A stretch of DNA of 12,093 nucleotides, taken from the NCBI GenBank assembly GCA_964496475.1, contig CAZBZS010000060.1:1-12093 (forward strand), in the 5' to 3' direction. How positions within the stretch are numbered: the first letter of the stretch is position 1; each line of letters begins with the position of its first letter. The notes under the pieces are model-generated. The model ran no database searches. It had not been told where the DNA came from and saw nothing but the letters and a program-made list of their open reading frames with translations. A program made the translations under genes and the position numbers. This document shows positions 1 through 6,017 of this stretch, piece by piece. Source of the stretch: JASLPR01 sp964496475. GTDB taxonomy: Bacteria; Chloroflexota; UBA11872; VXNJ01.

Positions 1-412
1 CGGTGAGCATGATCTCGAGGTCGCCGTCTCCGCTGAGGAGGGGACGCTTCTGCTTGTTGCGGGAGCGCTGGAGATAGTAGGCGCACTTCTGGGGGGTTGA
101 CTTGACATAAACGGTGACTCCGGCGACGAGGATGTCGCGGCGGTTGTCGGGATCGAGGATGGCGCCGCCGCCGGTGGCGATGATGGCGTCTTTGCGATCG
201 AGGGCCTGGAGCAGTATCCGGCGCTCAAGATCGCGAAAGGCGGGTTCGCCGAGTAGATCGAAGATGTCGGTGATGGACATTCCGGCTTCTCTGACGATCA
301 TGGAGTCGATGTCGACGGCGGACCAGTCGATGCGGTCGGCGATGCGGTGGGCGAGGGTGGATTTGCCGGAGCCGCTGAGGCCGACGAGGATGATGCGATC
401 GGGCTGGGCCAT
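1..412 (-). CDS. aroK: Shikimate kinase AroK (C-terminus beyond window)
   Basis: Phosphorylates shikimate to shikimate 3-phosphate with ATP, step five of the shikimate pathway, in the cytoplasm. About 137 residues are visible; the family usually has 165-180, so the last fifth or so lies beyond base 1. Reading from the ATG at 412, I see a Walker A loop GLSGSGKST (residues 11-19), the shikimate/Mg-binding DID (34-36), the FR pair in EPAFRDLE, the Walker B-like glycine run TGGGA, and the start of the lid with RPLL. The ATG directly abuts the aroE stop (TAG at 415-413, ATG at 412-410), so translation is probably coupled. It is the fourth gene of the aroF-aroA-aroE-aroK operon. Identification is by motif reading and operon context. 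Confidence 0.93.
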   Translation of the reverse strand, partial: MAQPDRIILVGLSGSGKSTLAHRIADRIDWSAVDIDSMIVREAGMSITDIFDLLGEPAFRDLERRILLQALDRKDAIIATGGGAILDPDNRRDILVAGVTVYVKSTPQKCAYYLQRSRNKQKRPLLSGDGDLEIMLT

Positions 413-1252
413 CTAGGAGGCGTCCAGGGCCCGCCGGCCGGCGGCGAGCATGATGTCGATGGGTGGCTCGCGGCCCGTCCAGATTTGGAAGCTGCAAGCG
501 CCCTGCAGGATGAGCATGTCGAGTCCGCCGAGGTATTCGGCGCCGGCGGTAGCGGCGTGAGTGAGTAGCGGGGTGGCGGCGGGGCGGTAGACGATATCGA
601 ATACGGTTTGGTCGGCGTGCAAGTCTTCGGCCGAAAGGGGGCTGTGGTGGGGGGCGGGGCCGCCGTGCATGCCGATGGAGGTGGTGTTGAGGATGAGGCG
701 GGAGTCGCGGGTAATGGATGTTAAGGAGGGGTCGTCCAGGGCGATAGCTTTTAAGCCGGAATCAGGGGCGAGATCGCCGACGATTTGTTGGGCGTTGGAA
801 AGGGTGCGGTTGGCGATGGTGATGCTGTCGCCGCGCCGGGAGAGGGCGAGGAGGGCGGCGCGGGCGGCTCCGCCGGCCCCCAGAAGCAGGCAATCGATGC
901 CAGCGGGGACGGCGGCACGAAGCAGAACCTCTTCGATGGCGGCTACGTCGGTGTTGTCGCCGTGCAGGCCGCCATCGGTGGCGGTGACTGTGTTGACGGC
1001 GCCAGTGAGGCGGGCGGTGTCGGTGATGTGATCGAGGGAGGCCACTATCTCAATCTTATGAGGGATGGTTATGTTCATCCCGGATAGGTGGCCGGAGCGG
1101 AGTTCGGATATGCGGAGAGAAAGATCGGTGGTTGGAGTCTCGATTGCTTCATAGACGGCGTCGAGGCCGAGGTGGTCGAAGGCGGCCTGTTGGACGGCCG
1201 GGGAGATTGTGTGGCCGAGGGGCAATCCGATCACGGCGTAGCGATCAGTCAT
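413..1252 (-). CDS. aroE: Shikimate dehydrogenase (NADP) AroE
   Basis: Reduces 3-dehydroshikimate to shikimate with NADPH. The product is 279 aa, normal for the family. The substrate-binding domain starts with YAVIGLPLGHTISP; the usual H-S-x-S-P is H-T-I-S-P here, a conservative Ser to Thr change at one shikimate-binding position. NITIPHK carries the catalytic Lys66 and GDNTD the partner Asp102. The NADP domain has GAGGAA (125-130) and the phosphate-binding NRT (148-150). The C-terminus has the GLDMLILQG helix that contacts shikimate. I chose the ATG at 1252, not the upstream in-frame ATG at 1300: homologues begin at this point and it overlaps the aroA stop by 8 nt (ATGACTGA), a typical coupling arrangement. 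No clear Shine-Dalgarno is seen, which fits coupling. Confidence 0.94.
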   Translation of the reverse strand: MTDRYAVIGLPLGHTISPAVQQAAFDHLGLDAVYEAIETPTTDLSLRISELRSGHLSGMNITIPHKIEIVASLDHITDTARLTGAVNTVTATDGGLHGDNTDVAAIEEVLLRAAVPAGIDCLLLGAGGAARAALLALSRRGDSITIANRTLSNAQQIVGDLAPDSGLKAIALDDPSLTSITRDSRLILNTTSIGMHGGPAPHHSPLSAEDLHADQTVFDIVYRPAATPLLTHAATAGAEYLGGLDMLILQGACSFQIWTGREPPIDIMLAAGRRALDAS

Positions 1253-2549
1253 TTTCGGAGAGGCGGCGAAGCCGCCCCCAGAATTCCGGGTAGCTGACAT
1301 CGACGGAATCAGCGCCGTCGACGATGGTGTCGCCCCGAGCTATGAGTCCGGCGATACCGAAGGTCATGGCGAGGCGGTGGTCGCCCTCGGCGTCGACGGC
1401 GGCGCCGGTGAGGGGGGTGGGGCCGTTGATGATGAGTCCGTCGTCAAGTTCGTGGATGTCGGCTCCCATCGCGCGGAGGCCGGTGGCGGTGGCCGCGATG
1501 CGGTCGGTTTCCTTGATCCGGAGCTCGGAGGCGTCACGAATCTCGGTTGTGCCTTCGGCCTGAGTGGCGGTGAGGGCGACGGCCGGGAGCTCGTCGATGA
1601 GGGTGGGGATTTCGTCGCTGCCGATCCTGGTGGCGCGCAGACCGGCGGAGCGCACGCGTATATCGGCGGCGGGCTCGGCGCCGCCGGGGGTTTCGATCAC
1701 GTCGATATCGGCCTTCATGCGTTTGAGGATGTTGAGGACACCGGAGCGGGTAGGGTTGAGACCGACGCCGCGGAGGGTGATTTCGGTGTCAGGATGGATG
1801 GTGGCGGCGACGATCCAGAAGGCGGCGGTGGAGATGTCGCCGGGGACGTGGACGTCGACCGCGGCTGGGTCCTGGCCGCCTGCGATTGCGAGCTGGAGCC
1901 CGTCGGATTCGATGTCAACGCCTTGGGCGGCCAGCATCAATTCGGTGTGGTCGCGGGAGATCGCCGGCTGATTTATCACGGTGCGTCCGGCGGCGGCGAC
2001 TCCGGCTAGGAGGAGGGCGCTCTTGAGCTGGGCGCTGGCGACGGGCATGTCGTAGGTGATGCCGGTGAGGGAGCGGCCGTCGATGACCAGCGGAGCGAGA
2101 TTGCCGCCGTCCCGGCCCGAGATTTGTGCGCCCATTTGGATCAGTGGGGTGGTGACGCGAGCCATGGGGCGGTTGCGGAGGGAATCGTCGCCGGTGAGGG
2201 TAGTGGAAAAAGGGAGGCCGCCCAGGAGCCCAAGGATGAGGCGCATGGTGGTGCCGGAATTACCGCAGTCGAGGACGTCGTCGGGTTCAACCAGAGCGTC
2301 GCGGCCGCGACCTTGGAGGATGACCTCGGTTTCGCTCACGCGGCGGATCTCGACTCCGAGCTGATGGAGGCAGCGCAGCGTGGAAAGGCAGTCTGCGCCG
2401 AGGCCGGCGCCGGTGATGTGGGCGGGACCGCGGGCAATGGCGTTGAGGAGGAGGGCGCGATGGGTGATGGATTTGTCGCCGGGTACACGGAAATCGCCGC
2501 GCAGCCGGGGCGCGGGGGAGAGCCTGGTGACCTTCTTGACGGCCGGCAT
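1245..2549 (-). CDS. aroA: 3-phosphoshikimate 1-carboxyvinyltransferase (EPSP synthase), class II type
   Basis: Joins phosphoenolpyruvate to shikimate 3-phosphate to make EPSP. The product is 434 aa, typical length. Near the N-terminus is VPGDKSITHRA (Lys26, Ser27), followed by GNSGTTMR, NRPM, SAQLKSALLL, SRDHTEL, VPGDISTAAFW, LNPTR, the catalytic region DELPA, RIKETDR, and GDHRLAM near the C-terminus. The set GDKS, SAQLK, RDHTE and NPTR matches the four signatures used for class II EPSP synthases, which are often naturally glyphosate-tolerant; tolerance here is inference. The reading frame stays open upstream to 2957, but that part lies antisense-shifted inside aroF. The ATG at 2549, 23 nt after the aroF stop, puts the first conserved motif at the usual place. 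The stop overlaps the aroE start. Confidence 0.95.
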   Translation of the reverse strand: MPAVKKVTRLSPAPRLRGDFRVPGDKSITHRALLLNAIARGPAHITGAGLGADCLSTLRCLHQLGVEIRRVSETEVILQGRGRDALVEPDDVLDCGNSGTTMRLILGLLGGLPFSTTLTGDDSLRNRPMARVTTPLIQMGAQISGRDGGNLAPLVIDGRSLTGITYDMPVASAQLKSALLLAGVAAAGRTVINQPAISRDHTELMLAAQGVDIESDGLQLAIAGGQDPAAVDVHVPGDISTAAFWIVAATIHPDTEITLRGVGLNPTRSGVLNILKRMKADIDVIETPGGAEPAADIRVRSAGLRATRIGSDEIPTLIDELPAVALTATQAEGTTEIRDASELRIKETDRIAATATGLRAMGADIHELDDGLIINGPTPLTGAAVDAEGDHRLAMTFGIAGLIARGDTIVDGADSVDVSYPEFWGRLRRLSEND

Positions 2550-2572
2550 CGGTGGGCTTCTCAGTCCGTTGA

Positions 2573-3604
2573 TCAGGCGGGAAGGAGCTGACGCAATGGG
2601 CGATCCATCGCGCCGGCGACGCGGCGGAGAGCCGTCATCATGTGATCGAAATTCTCGAAGGTGAGGCTCTGGGCGCCATCGGCGAGGGCCAGCTCCGGAG
2701 TGGGATGGACCTCGACCATGATGCCGTCGGCACCGGCGGCGATACCGGCCAGGGCTAGGGGCTCGACGAGATGCCAGACGCCGGTTCCGTGGGAGGGGTC
2801 GATGATGACGGGCAGGTGGCTGAGGCGCTTGGCGACGGCGACGGCGGCGACATCCTGGGTGTTGCGGGTGGAGTCGTCGAAGGACCGAATTCCTCGTTCG
2901 CAGAGAATGACGTCGGGGTTGCCCTCGGCCATGACGTACTCGGCGGACATGAGCCACTCGGAAATGGTGGAGGCGGGGCCGCGTTTGACCATTACCGGGA
3001 TTCCGGACTTGCCGGCGGCCTTGAGGAGCGGAAAGTTCTGGGTGTTGCGGGCGCCGATCTGGAGTATGTCGGTGTACTCGGCGACGGTTTCGACCAGCTC
3101 GGGCTCCATGACCTCGGTGATGGTGGCGAGGCCGGTGGCGAGACTGACCTCTTTGAGGTATTTGAGGCCTTCGACTTCGAGACCCTGGAAGCTGTAGGGG
3201 GACGTGCGAGGCTTGTAGGCGCCGCCGCGCAGGATGGTGGCGCCGGCCTGCTTGATCTTCTCGGCGGTCGTGAGCAACTGTTCGCGCGACTCGATGGTGC
3301 AGGGACCGGCGATGACCACGGTGCCTTCGCCGCCGATGGTGACATCGCCGACCCGGATTTGAGTTGGGGGTCGGCCCTCGCCGGAGCCGGCGAGCTTGTA
3401 CGGGGCGCTGATGCGGACGACGCGCTCCACGCCGGGGAAGACCTTCATCTGATCCCGGAAATCCTCGGACGGGTCGCCGATGACGCCGATGATGACAAGG
3501 TTGGCGCCTTCGATCTGGTGGGGTTTGAGACCTTCGTTACGAATTCGGGCCTCGATGGCGGCGATTTCAGCGGCCAGGGCACCGATTCTGGTGACGATGA
3601 TCAT
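2573..3604 (-). CDS. aroF: 3-deoxy-7-phosphoheptulonate (DAHP) synthase, type I-beta with N-terminal regulatory domain
   Basis: Condenses phosphoenolpyruvate and erythrose 4-phosphate to DAHP, the entry step to aromatic amino acids. The product is 343 aa. Residues 1 to about 65 form a ferredoxin-like domain (MIIV start, GLKPHQIEG, VIGVIGD), which in the Thermotoga-type enzyme mediates feedback by Phe/Tyr. The TIM barrel follows, with AGPCTIES (99-106), RGGAYKPRTSPYSFQG (126-141), VMVKRG, ILCERG, VIIDPSHGTG and the metal-binding region VEVHPTPELALADGAQSL. The ATG at 3604 has a good Shine-Dalgarno, AGGAGA, 8 nt upstream on the minus strand. It heads the aro operon and lies behind a leader peptide and attenuator, so both transcript level and enzyme activity may respond to aromatic amino acids (inference). 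Confidence 0.95.
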   Translation of the reverse strand: MIIVTRIGALAAEIAAIEARIRNEGLKPHQIEGANLVIIGVIGDPSEDFRDQMKVFPGVERVVRISAPYKLAGSGEGRPPTQIRVGDVTIGGEGTVVIAGPCTIESREQLLTTAEKIKQAGATILRGGAYKPRTSPYSFQGLEVEGLKYLKEVSLATGLATITEVMEPELVETVAEYTDILQIGARNTQNFPLLKAAGKSGIPVMVKRGPASTISEWLMSAEYVMAEGNPDVILCERGIRSFDDSTRNTQDVAAVAVAKRLSHLPVIIDPSHGTGVWHLVEPLALAGIAAGADGIMVEVHPTPELALADGAQSLTFENFDHMMTALRRVAGAMDRPLRQLLPA

Positions 3605-3612
3605 TTACAGTT
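3605..3612 (-). promoter_or_regulatory. Spacer between aroF Shine-Dalgarno and start codon
   Basis: On the minus strand AGGAGA occupies 3618-3613 and is separated from the aroF ATG (3604) by these 8 nt. The first bases of the Shine-Dalgarno (TCAG then GAGA) are shared with the last unit of the adjacent tetranucleotide repeat, so ribosome binding sits exactly at the repeat boundary. Confidence 0.8.
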
Positions 3613-3616
3613 TCTC

Positions 3617-3653
3617 CTGACTGACTGACTGACTGACTGACTGACTGACTGAC
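3617..3653. repeat. Tetranucleotide microsatellite, (CTGA)9 on + / (TCAG)9 on -
   Basis: Nine perfect tandem copies of CTGA (3617-3652) plus one further C. The tract is in the untranslated leader of aroF, between the attenuator terminator (3689-3713) and the aroF start, and the Shine-Dalgarno grows out of its last copy. Tetranucleotide tracts of this length are prone to slipped-strand copy-number change. Because it is non-coding, a change would move spacing and local RNA folding by 4 nt per copy rather than shift a reading frame. I saw no comparable tract elsewhere in the window. Confidence 0.97.
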
Positions 3654-3688
3654 GGGTGGGTGGCTCGGGGTGGATTAAAAAGACAAAC

Positions 3689-3713
3689 AAAAAAGCAGAG
3701 GTCTCCCTCTGCT
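3689..3713 (-). terminator. Intrinsic terminator / attenuator in the aroF leader
   Basis: On the minus strand, AGCAGAGG (3713-3706), loop GAGA (3705-3702) and CCTCTGCT (3701-3694) form a perfect 8-bp stem closed by a GNRA-type tetraloop, followed at once by a run of T (3694-3689) and further T-rich sequence. It lies about 26 nt after the leader-peptide stop and about 85 nt before the aroF start. A full terminator between promoter and first gene is expected only if read-through is regulated. Confidence 0.88.
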
Positions 3714-3762
3714 CGGCCGGCGACTGCTGAGAACCGGGTCTAACGCACGCGCGACCCGGCCG
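3700..3762 (-). promoter_or_regulatory. Candidate competing RNA hairpins of the aroF attenuator
   Basis: Several pairings in the leader RNA exclude one another. (a) CCGGGTC (3759-3753) with GACCCGG (3740-3734), 7 bp, extendable by two G-U pairs; it spans the end of the leader ORF. (b) CGGCCGG (3762-3756) with CCGGCCG (3720-3714), 7 bp. (c) GGTTCTC (3735-3729) with GAGACC (3705-3700), 6 bp with one bulged U; it would invade the terminator loop and 3' arm and so act as an antiterminator. Pairing (c) shares two G with (a). A ribosome at the leader stop would cover the 5' part of (c), favouring termination. Which alternatives form in the cell cannot be decided by eye. Confidence 0.5.
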
Positions 3763-3823
3763 GCAGGGCCGGCCCTGTAAAGGTGAAATACACGCAGGTG
3801 ATGTTGGGCGTCAGCGAACTCAT
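3740..3823 (-). CDS. Leader peptide of the aro operon (27 aa, aromatic cluster)
   Basis: Short ORF of 27 codons from ATG at 3823 to TAG at 3742-3740. Residues 11-16 read VYFTFT, that is Tyr12, Phe13 and Phe15 within four codons (TAT TTC ACC TTT); there are no other aromatic residues. The ORF precedes an intrinsic terminator by about 26 nt and its stop lies inside a GC-rich hairpin. This matches leader peptides of amino acid operons, where slow decoding of charged-tRNA-limited codons decides read-through. The ATG is 10 nt from the last base of the -10 box, so the 5' UTR is at most a few nt and initiation is probably leaderless; no Shine-Dalgarno exists. It was found from position and content, not homology; an overlapping TTG-started frame (3863-3675) is less likely. 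Confidence 0.72.
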   Translation of the reverse strand: MSSLTPNITCVYFTFTGPALPAGSRVR

Positions 3824-3833
3824 AAGTGAGGGG

Positions 3834-3863
3834 AATATAGCGGCGGGCGGGAAGATGCGTCAA
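3834..3863 (-). promoter_or_regulatory. Promoter of the aro operon
   Basis: On the minus strand, -35 TTGACG (3863-3858) and -10 TATATT (3839-3834) are 18 nt apart (17 if CTATAT is used). Each differs from the sigma-70 consensus by one or two bases and stands out against GC-rich surroundings. A start about 7 nt beyond the -10 box would fall at the A at 3827, or at the A of the leader ATG at 3823. Confidence 0.8.
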
Positions 3864-4013
3864 GGGGTGGCTTGTATCGCAAAGGAATGAGGAAGGCTGC
3901 GGGGAAGGCGAGTGCGCGGAGCTAGAGCGGTAGGGTGGGGGCGGTGGTGTGCGCTGGAGAGGCCGGAATGGCTATGCTGACGGCGGACCGAATATTTGAA
4001 GGAGACATCGCCA

Positions 4014-4298
4014 GTGGTAGGCCAGCTACGAATCTACAGGATCGAGGACGGGCAAATGGAGGGGTGGTTGGAGCAGTTCGACACGCTGATTCCGGTCATG
4101 GCGAAGGCTCAGATAACGGTTCAGGCAAGCTGGGTAGATGAGGAGAAGAATGACTTCGGCTGGATACGCACTTTCGACGATGACGATCTGGAGGCGGGGG
4201 AGGCGAGATTCTATGGGTCGGAGGAGTGGAAAGCGGTGATGGATAAGACTCGTAGTTATGTGGCGAGCACTGACATAAAGGTGATCGACTACCGGTAG
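4014..4298 (+). CDS. Small NIPSNAP-like / dimeric alpha-beta barrel protein
   Basis: 94 aa protein. The start LRIYRIEDGQMEGWLEQFD, the middle SWVDEEKNDFGWIRTFDD and the end FYGSEEWKAV match the pattern of NIPSNAP-type ferredoxin-fold proteins, small cytoplasmic domains that usually dimerise; no biochemical role can be assigned. I took the GTG at 4014 because AAGGAG (3999-4004) sits 9 nt upstream. An in-frame TTG at 3996 would swallow that Shine-Dalgarno. A weak -10-like TATGCT is at 3973-3978 with no convincing -35. It is transcribed divergently from the aro operon and converges with sfsA, the two stops being only 13 nt apart, with no clear terminator between them. Confidence 0.82.
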   Translation: MVGQLRIYRIEDGQMEGWLEQFDTLIPVMAKAQITVQASWVDEEKNDFGWIRTFDDDDLEAGEARFYGSEEWKAVMDKTRSYVASTDIKVIDYR

Positions 4299-4311
4299 CT
4301 CGGCGAACGAA

Positions 4312-5157
4312 TCAGGGGGTAGGCGGCGGGGAGAGGCTGACGGATAGGGGGCGGGCGAGGCGTACGCCGGTTTCGTCGATGTGACAGGAATATGCGGCGA
4401 GGATCACGCCAGCGCCGGCGGCTTCGTGCAGGAGATCGGCGAATTCAGGATCGGTGCGCGTGTTTGGCCCGACGGACTGGAGATCGTCGCGTCCGGCGAT
4501 GAAAAGCAAGGCGGCGGGCAGGCCGGAAGCGGCGCGCTGGATAAGGTGCTGAAGGTGACGCCGTCCGCGGGTGGTGGGGGCGTCGGGGAAGAGACCGTGA
4601 CCGGCTTCAACCAGGGTGCAGCCTTTGACTTCGAGGAAAAGCTGGCCGGCGGGGTTATCGAGGACGAAGTCGACGCGGCCGCCGGGATAGCTGACCTCGG
4701 GTCGAAAACTGTCGTACGGCGGCAGGAATTGGAAAAAGTGTCGCTCGAGGGCGAGGTGGGTGAGGGCGTTGGGGACGCGGCTGTCGATGCCGACCCAGAG
4801 GGGGCCGTAGCGCACGGCGCGGACGGTGAATGCGGTCCTGCGGGGGCGGGGAGCGGGATCGACGAGGAGTTCGGCGCCGGGGAGGAGGAGCTCTTCCAGG
4901 CGGCCCGGATCGGCGACGTGAGCGCGGGCCAGGCGACCGTCTACGGAGATGCGGGCAACGAAGCGATTGGGGCGCTCGATGAAGTCGGCTCGCCGGAGGC
5001 CGGCGGGATATGGGATCGCAGGAGGGGCGCCGGGTGAATTTTGGTCGGACTGACTGTTCAGAGGGGGCCTCGAATCCCCGAATTTGAAGGTATAGACAGT
5101 TTGGCAGGAACGCAGGGAAACGTCGTCACCTGAAGGATACAAAGCGATGATCAACAT
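4312..5157 (-). CDS. sfsA: SfsA family protein (sugar fermentation stimulation protein homologue)
   Basis: SfsA proteins are DNA-binding-like proteins with a PD-(D/E)XK nuclease-type fold; the E. coli member affects maltose metabolism, and the general role is unclear. The core is clear: FIERPNRFVARISVDG, HVADPGRLEELLLPG, the nuclease-like centre RVDFVLDN and LFLEVKGCTL, then FPDAPTTRGRRHLQHL, and a final region ending in RPLSVSL. The conserved part from 5016 to the stop is 234 aa, exactly the usual family length, but the codon there is ATC (Ile), not a normal start. In-frame starts upstream are TTG 5142, TTG 5154, ATG 5157 and TTG 5166; none has a convincing Shine-Dalgarno, and all add an unconserved 42-50 aa. 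I give the ATG as the outer limit. A minus-strand TATACC near 5095 could be a -10 box, which would exclude these starts. The product is sure, the start is not. Confidence 0.88.
   Translation of the reverse strand: MLIIALYPSGDDVSLRSCQTVYTFKFGDSRPPLNSQSDQNSPGAPPAIPYPAGLRRADFIERPNRFVARISVDGRLARAHVADPGRLEELLLPGAELLVDPAPRPRRTAFTVRAVRYGPLWVGIDSRVPNALTHLALERHFFQFLPPYDSFRPEVSYPGGRVDFVLDNPAGQLFLEVKGCTLVEAGHGLFPDAPTTRGRRHLQHLIQRAASGLPAALLFIAGRDDLQSVGPNTRTDPEFADLLHEAAGAGVILAAYSCHIDETGVRLARPLSVSLSPPPTP
5132..5146 (+). promoter_or_regulatory. Shine-Dalgarno of the HAD pseudogene
   Basis: GAAGGA (5132-5137) lies 9 nt before the ATG at 5147. It supports 5147 as the original start of the now broken HAD gene. 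A -10-like TATAGA at 5091-5096 lies upstream, without a clear -35 box. Confidence 0.55.
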
Positions 5158-5807
5158 CCTACGCAAGAACCGAAGCGAGCTGTCGGAGTGCCTGGCCGAG
5201 GCCGATCTGGTGGTTTGCTACATGGATGCGTGCCTGGAAATGTTTCCGCTGCGGACGGGGCTGGTACGGGACGAGCTGGAGTCCTACTTTTCGTGGAAAT
5301 ACGGTGTAAATCTGATATTCGATCCGCTGTACCCGGCGATTCGCAGGCTGGAAGCGCGACTGGGGGCGGAGGTGATGGGGGAGGCGATGCAGTGGTGGGA
5401 CGGTGGGAGGTACGGGCAATGCCTTACGCGGAATCCCAAGTGGCGATGATTCGATTGCTACGGCGGGCGGCGTCGTCGGGGAGACTGGTGGAGATCGTCT
5501 CGGAGACAATGCAGTACACGGCCACGCGATTCGTGCGGAAGTTTGGACTGGCGGCGACGGTGGACGCGATCGTGGGCGGAGACAATGTGAAGCAGGGGAG
5601 ACCGAACCCAGAGACGCTGCTGGTGGCGCTGGGGTCGACCGGATTATCGCCGCGTGAGAGGTGTACCTGGCGTCGCGGCAGTCCGATTACACGATGGGTA
5701 AGAACGCCGGGGTGCCTACGTACTTTTACGACTATACGCTGTCGGTGGGGCGGCCGCTGCCGTCTCACCTGACTCTGCTGGAAGAGGCGGAAACGGCGAC
5801 GGGATAG
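5147..5807 (+). pseudogene. Degraded HAD-superfamily hydrolase gene
   Basis: Three successive reading frames together give about 220 aa with the layout of a haloacid dehalogenase-type phosphatase. The first frame (from 5147) holds ADLVVCYMDACL, where the family has D-x-D-G-(T/C): the nucleophile Asp is now Tyr and the Gly is Ala. Around 5405-5445 the homology moves to a second frame (VEIVSETMQYTATRFVRKFG, then AIVGGDNVKQGRPNPE), where the usual motif-III Lys is Arg. Near 5655-5661 it moves to a third frame (VYLASRQSDYTMGKNAGVPT), where G-D-S-x-x-D has become ASRQSD. Both shifts fit 1-nt deletions. Three of four catalytic motifs are altered as well as the frame, so loss of function is more likely than read error. 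The final TAG is at 5805-5807. Confidence 0.85.
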
Positions 5808-6017
5808 GTTGGGCGGGGGACAGCCGGGATGGGGCGGTTCCGCTAGTATCCTCAGCTAAATCGTGGTGGTCGCCGCTGGCTGAAGCGGCGTGGCGGAAGG
5901 ACGGAGGAGCACCGCTCTTGGGTGGCTCGCTCCGTTCTGGATAGCGGACAGGCTGATGGGAGCGCAAGGGGACACGCGCGGTTCGAAACTAGTGGTGGGC
6001 CGGAGGCCTTGAGCCCG
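5808..6017. other. Non-coding or eroded spacer
   Basis: No convincing ORF in any frame. A -10-like TAGTAT is at 5844-5849 on the + strand and may be the relic promoter of the following DUF2851 gene. The short + strand stretch around 5862-5939 is open in one frame but I recognise nothing in it. Minus-strand ORFs here are unlike any family and look like composition shadows. Confidence 0.4.

Noticed and set aside
2550..2957. 136-residue N-terminal extension of the aroA reading frame
   Set aside because: It lies out of frame inside aroF, is Arg/Pro/His-rich, and the family start matches the ATG at 2549.
1377..3628. Several + strand ORFs of 150-285 aa rich in Gly, Asp and Val within the aro genes
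   Set aside because: Antisense shadows produced by the GC-rich, skewed composition of real minus-strand genes.
3617..3653. Possible CRISPR-like repeat
   Set aside because: The unit is 4 nt with no spacers; it is a simple microsatellite.
3675..3863. 62-aa minus-strand ORF starting with TTG over the aro leader, also containing Tyr and Phe
   Set aside because: Its TTG start is inside the -35 box of the aro promoter, it would run through the terminator stem, and its aromatic residues are scattered. The 27-codon ORF at 3823-3740 fits the promoter and terminator better.
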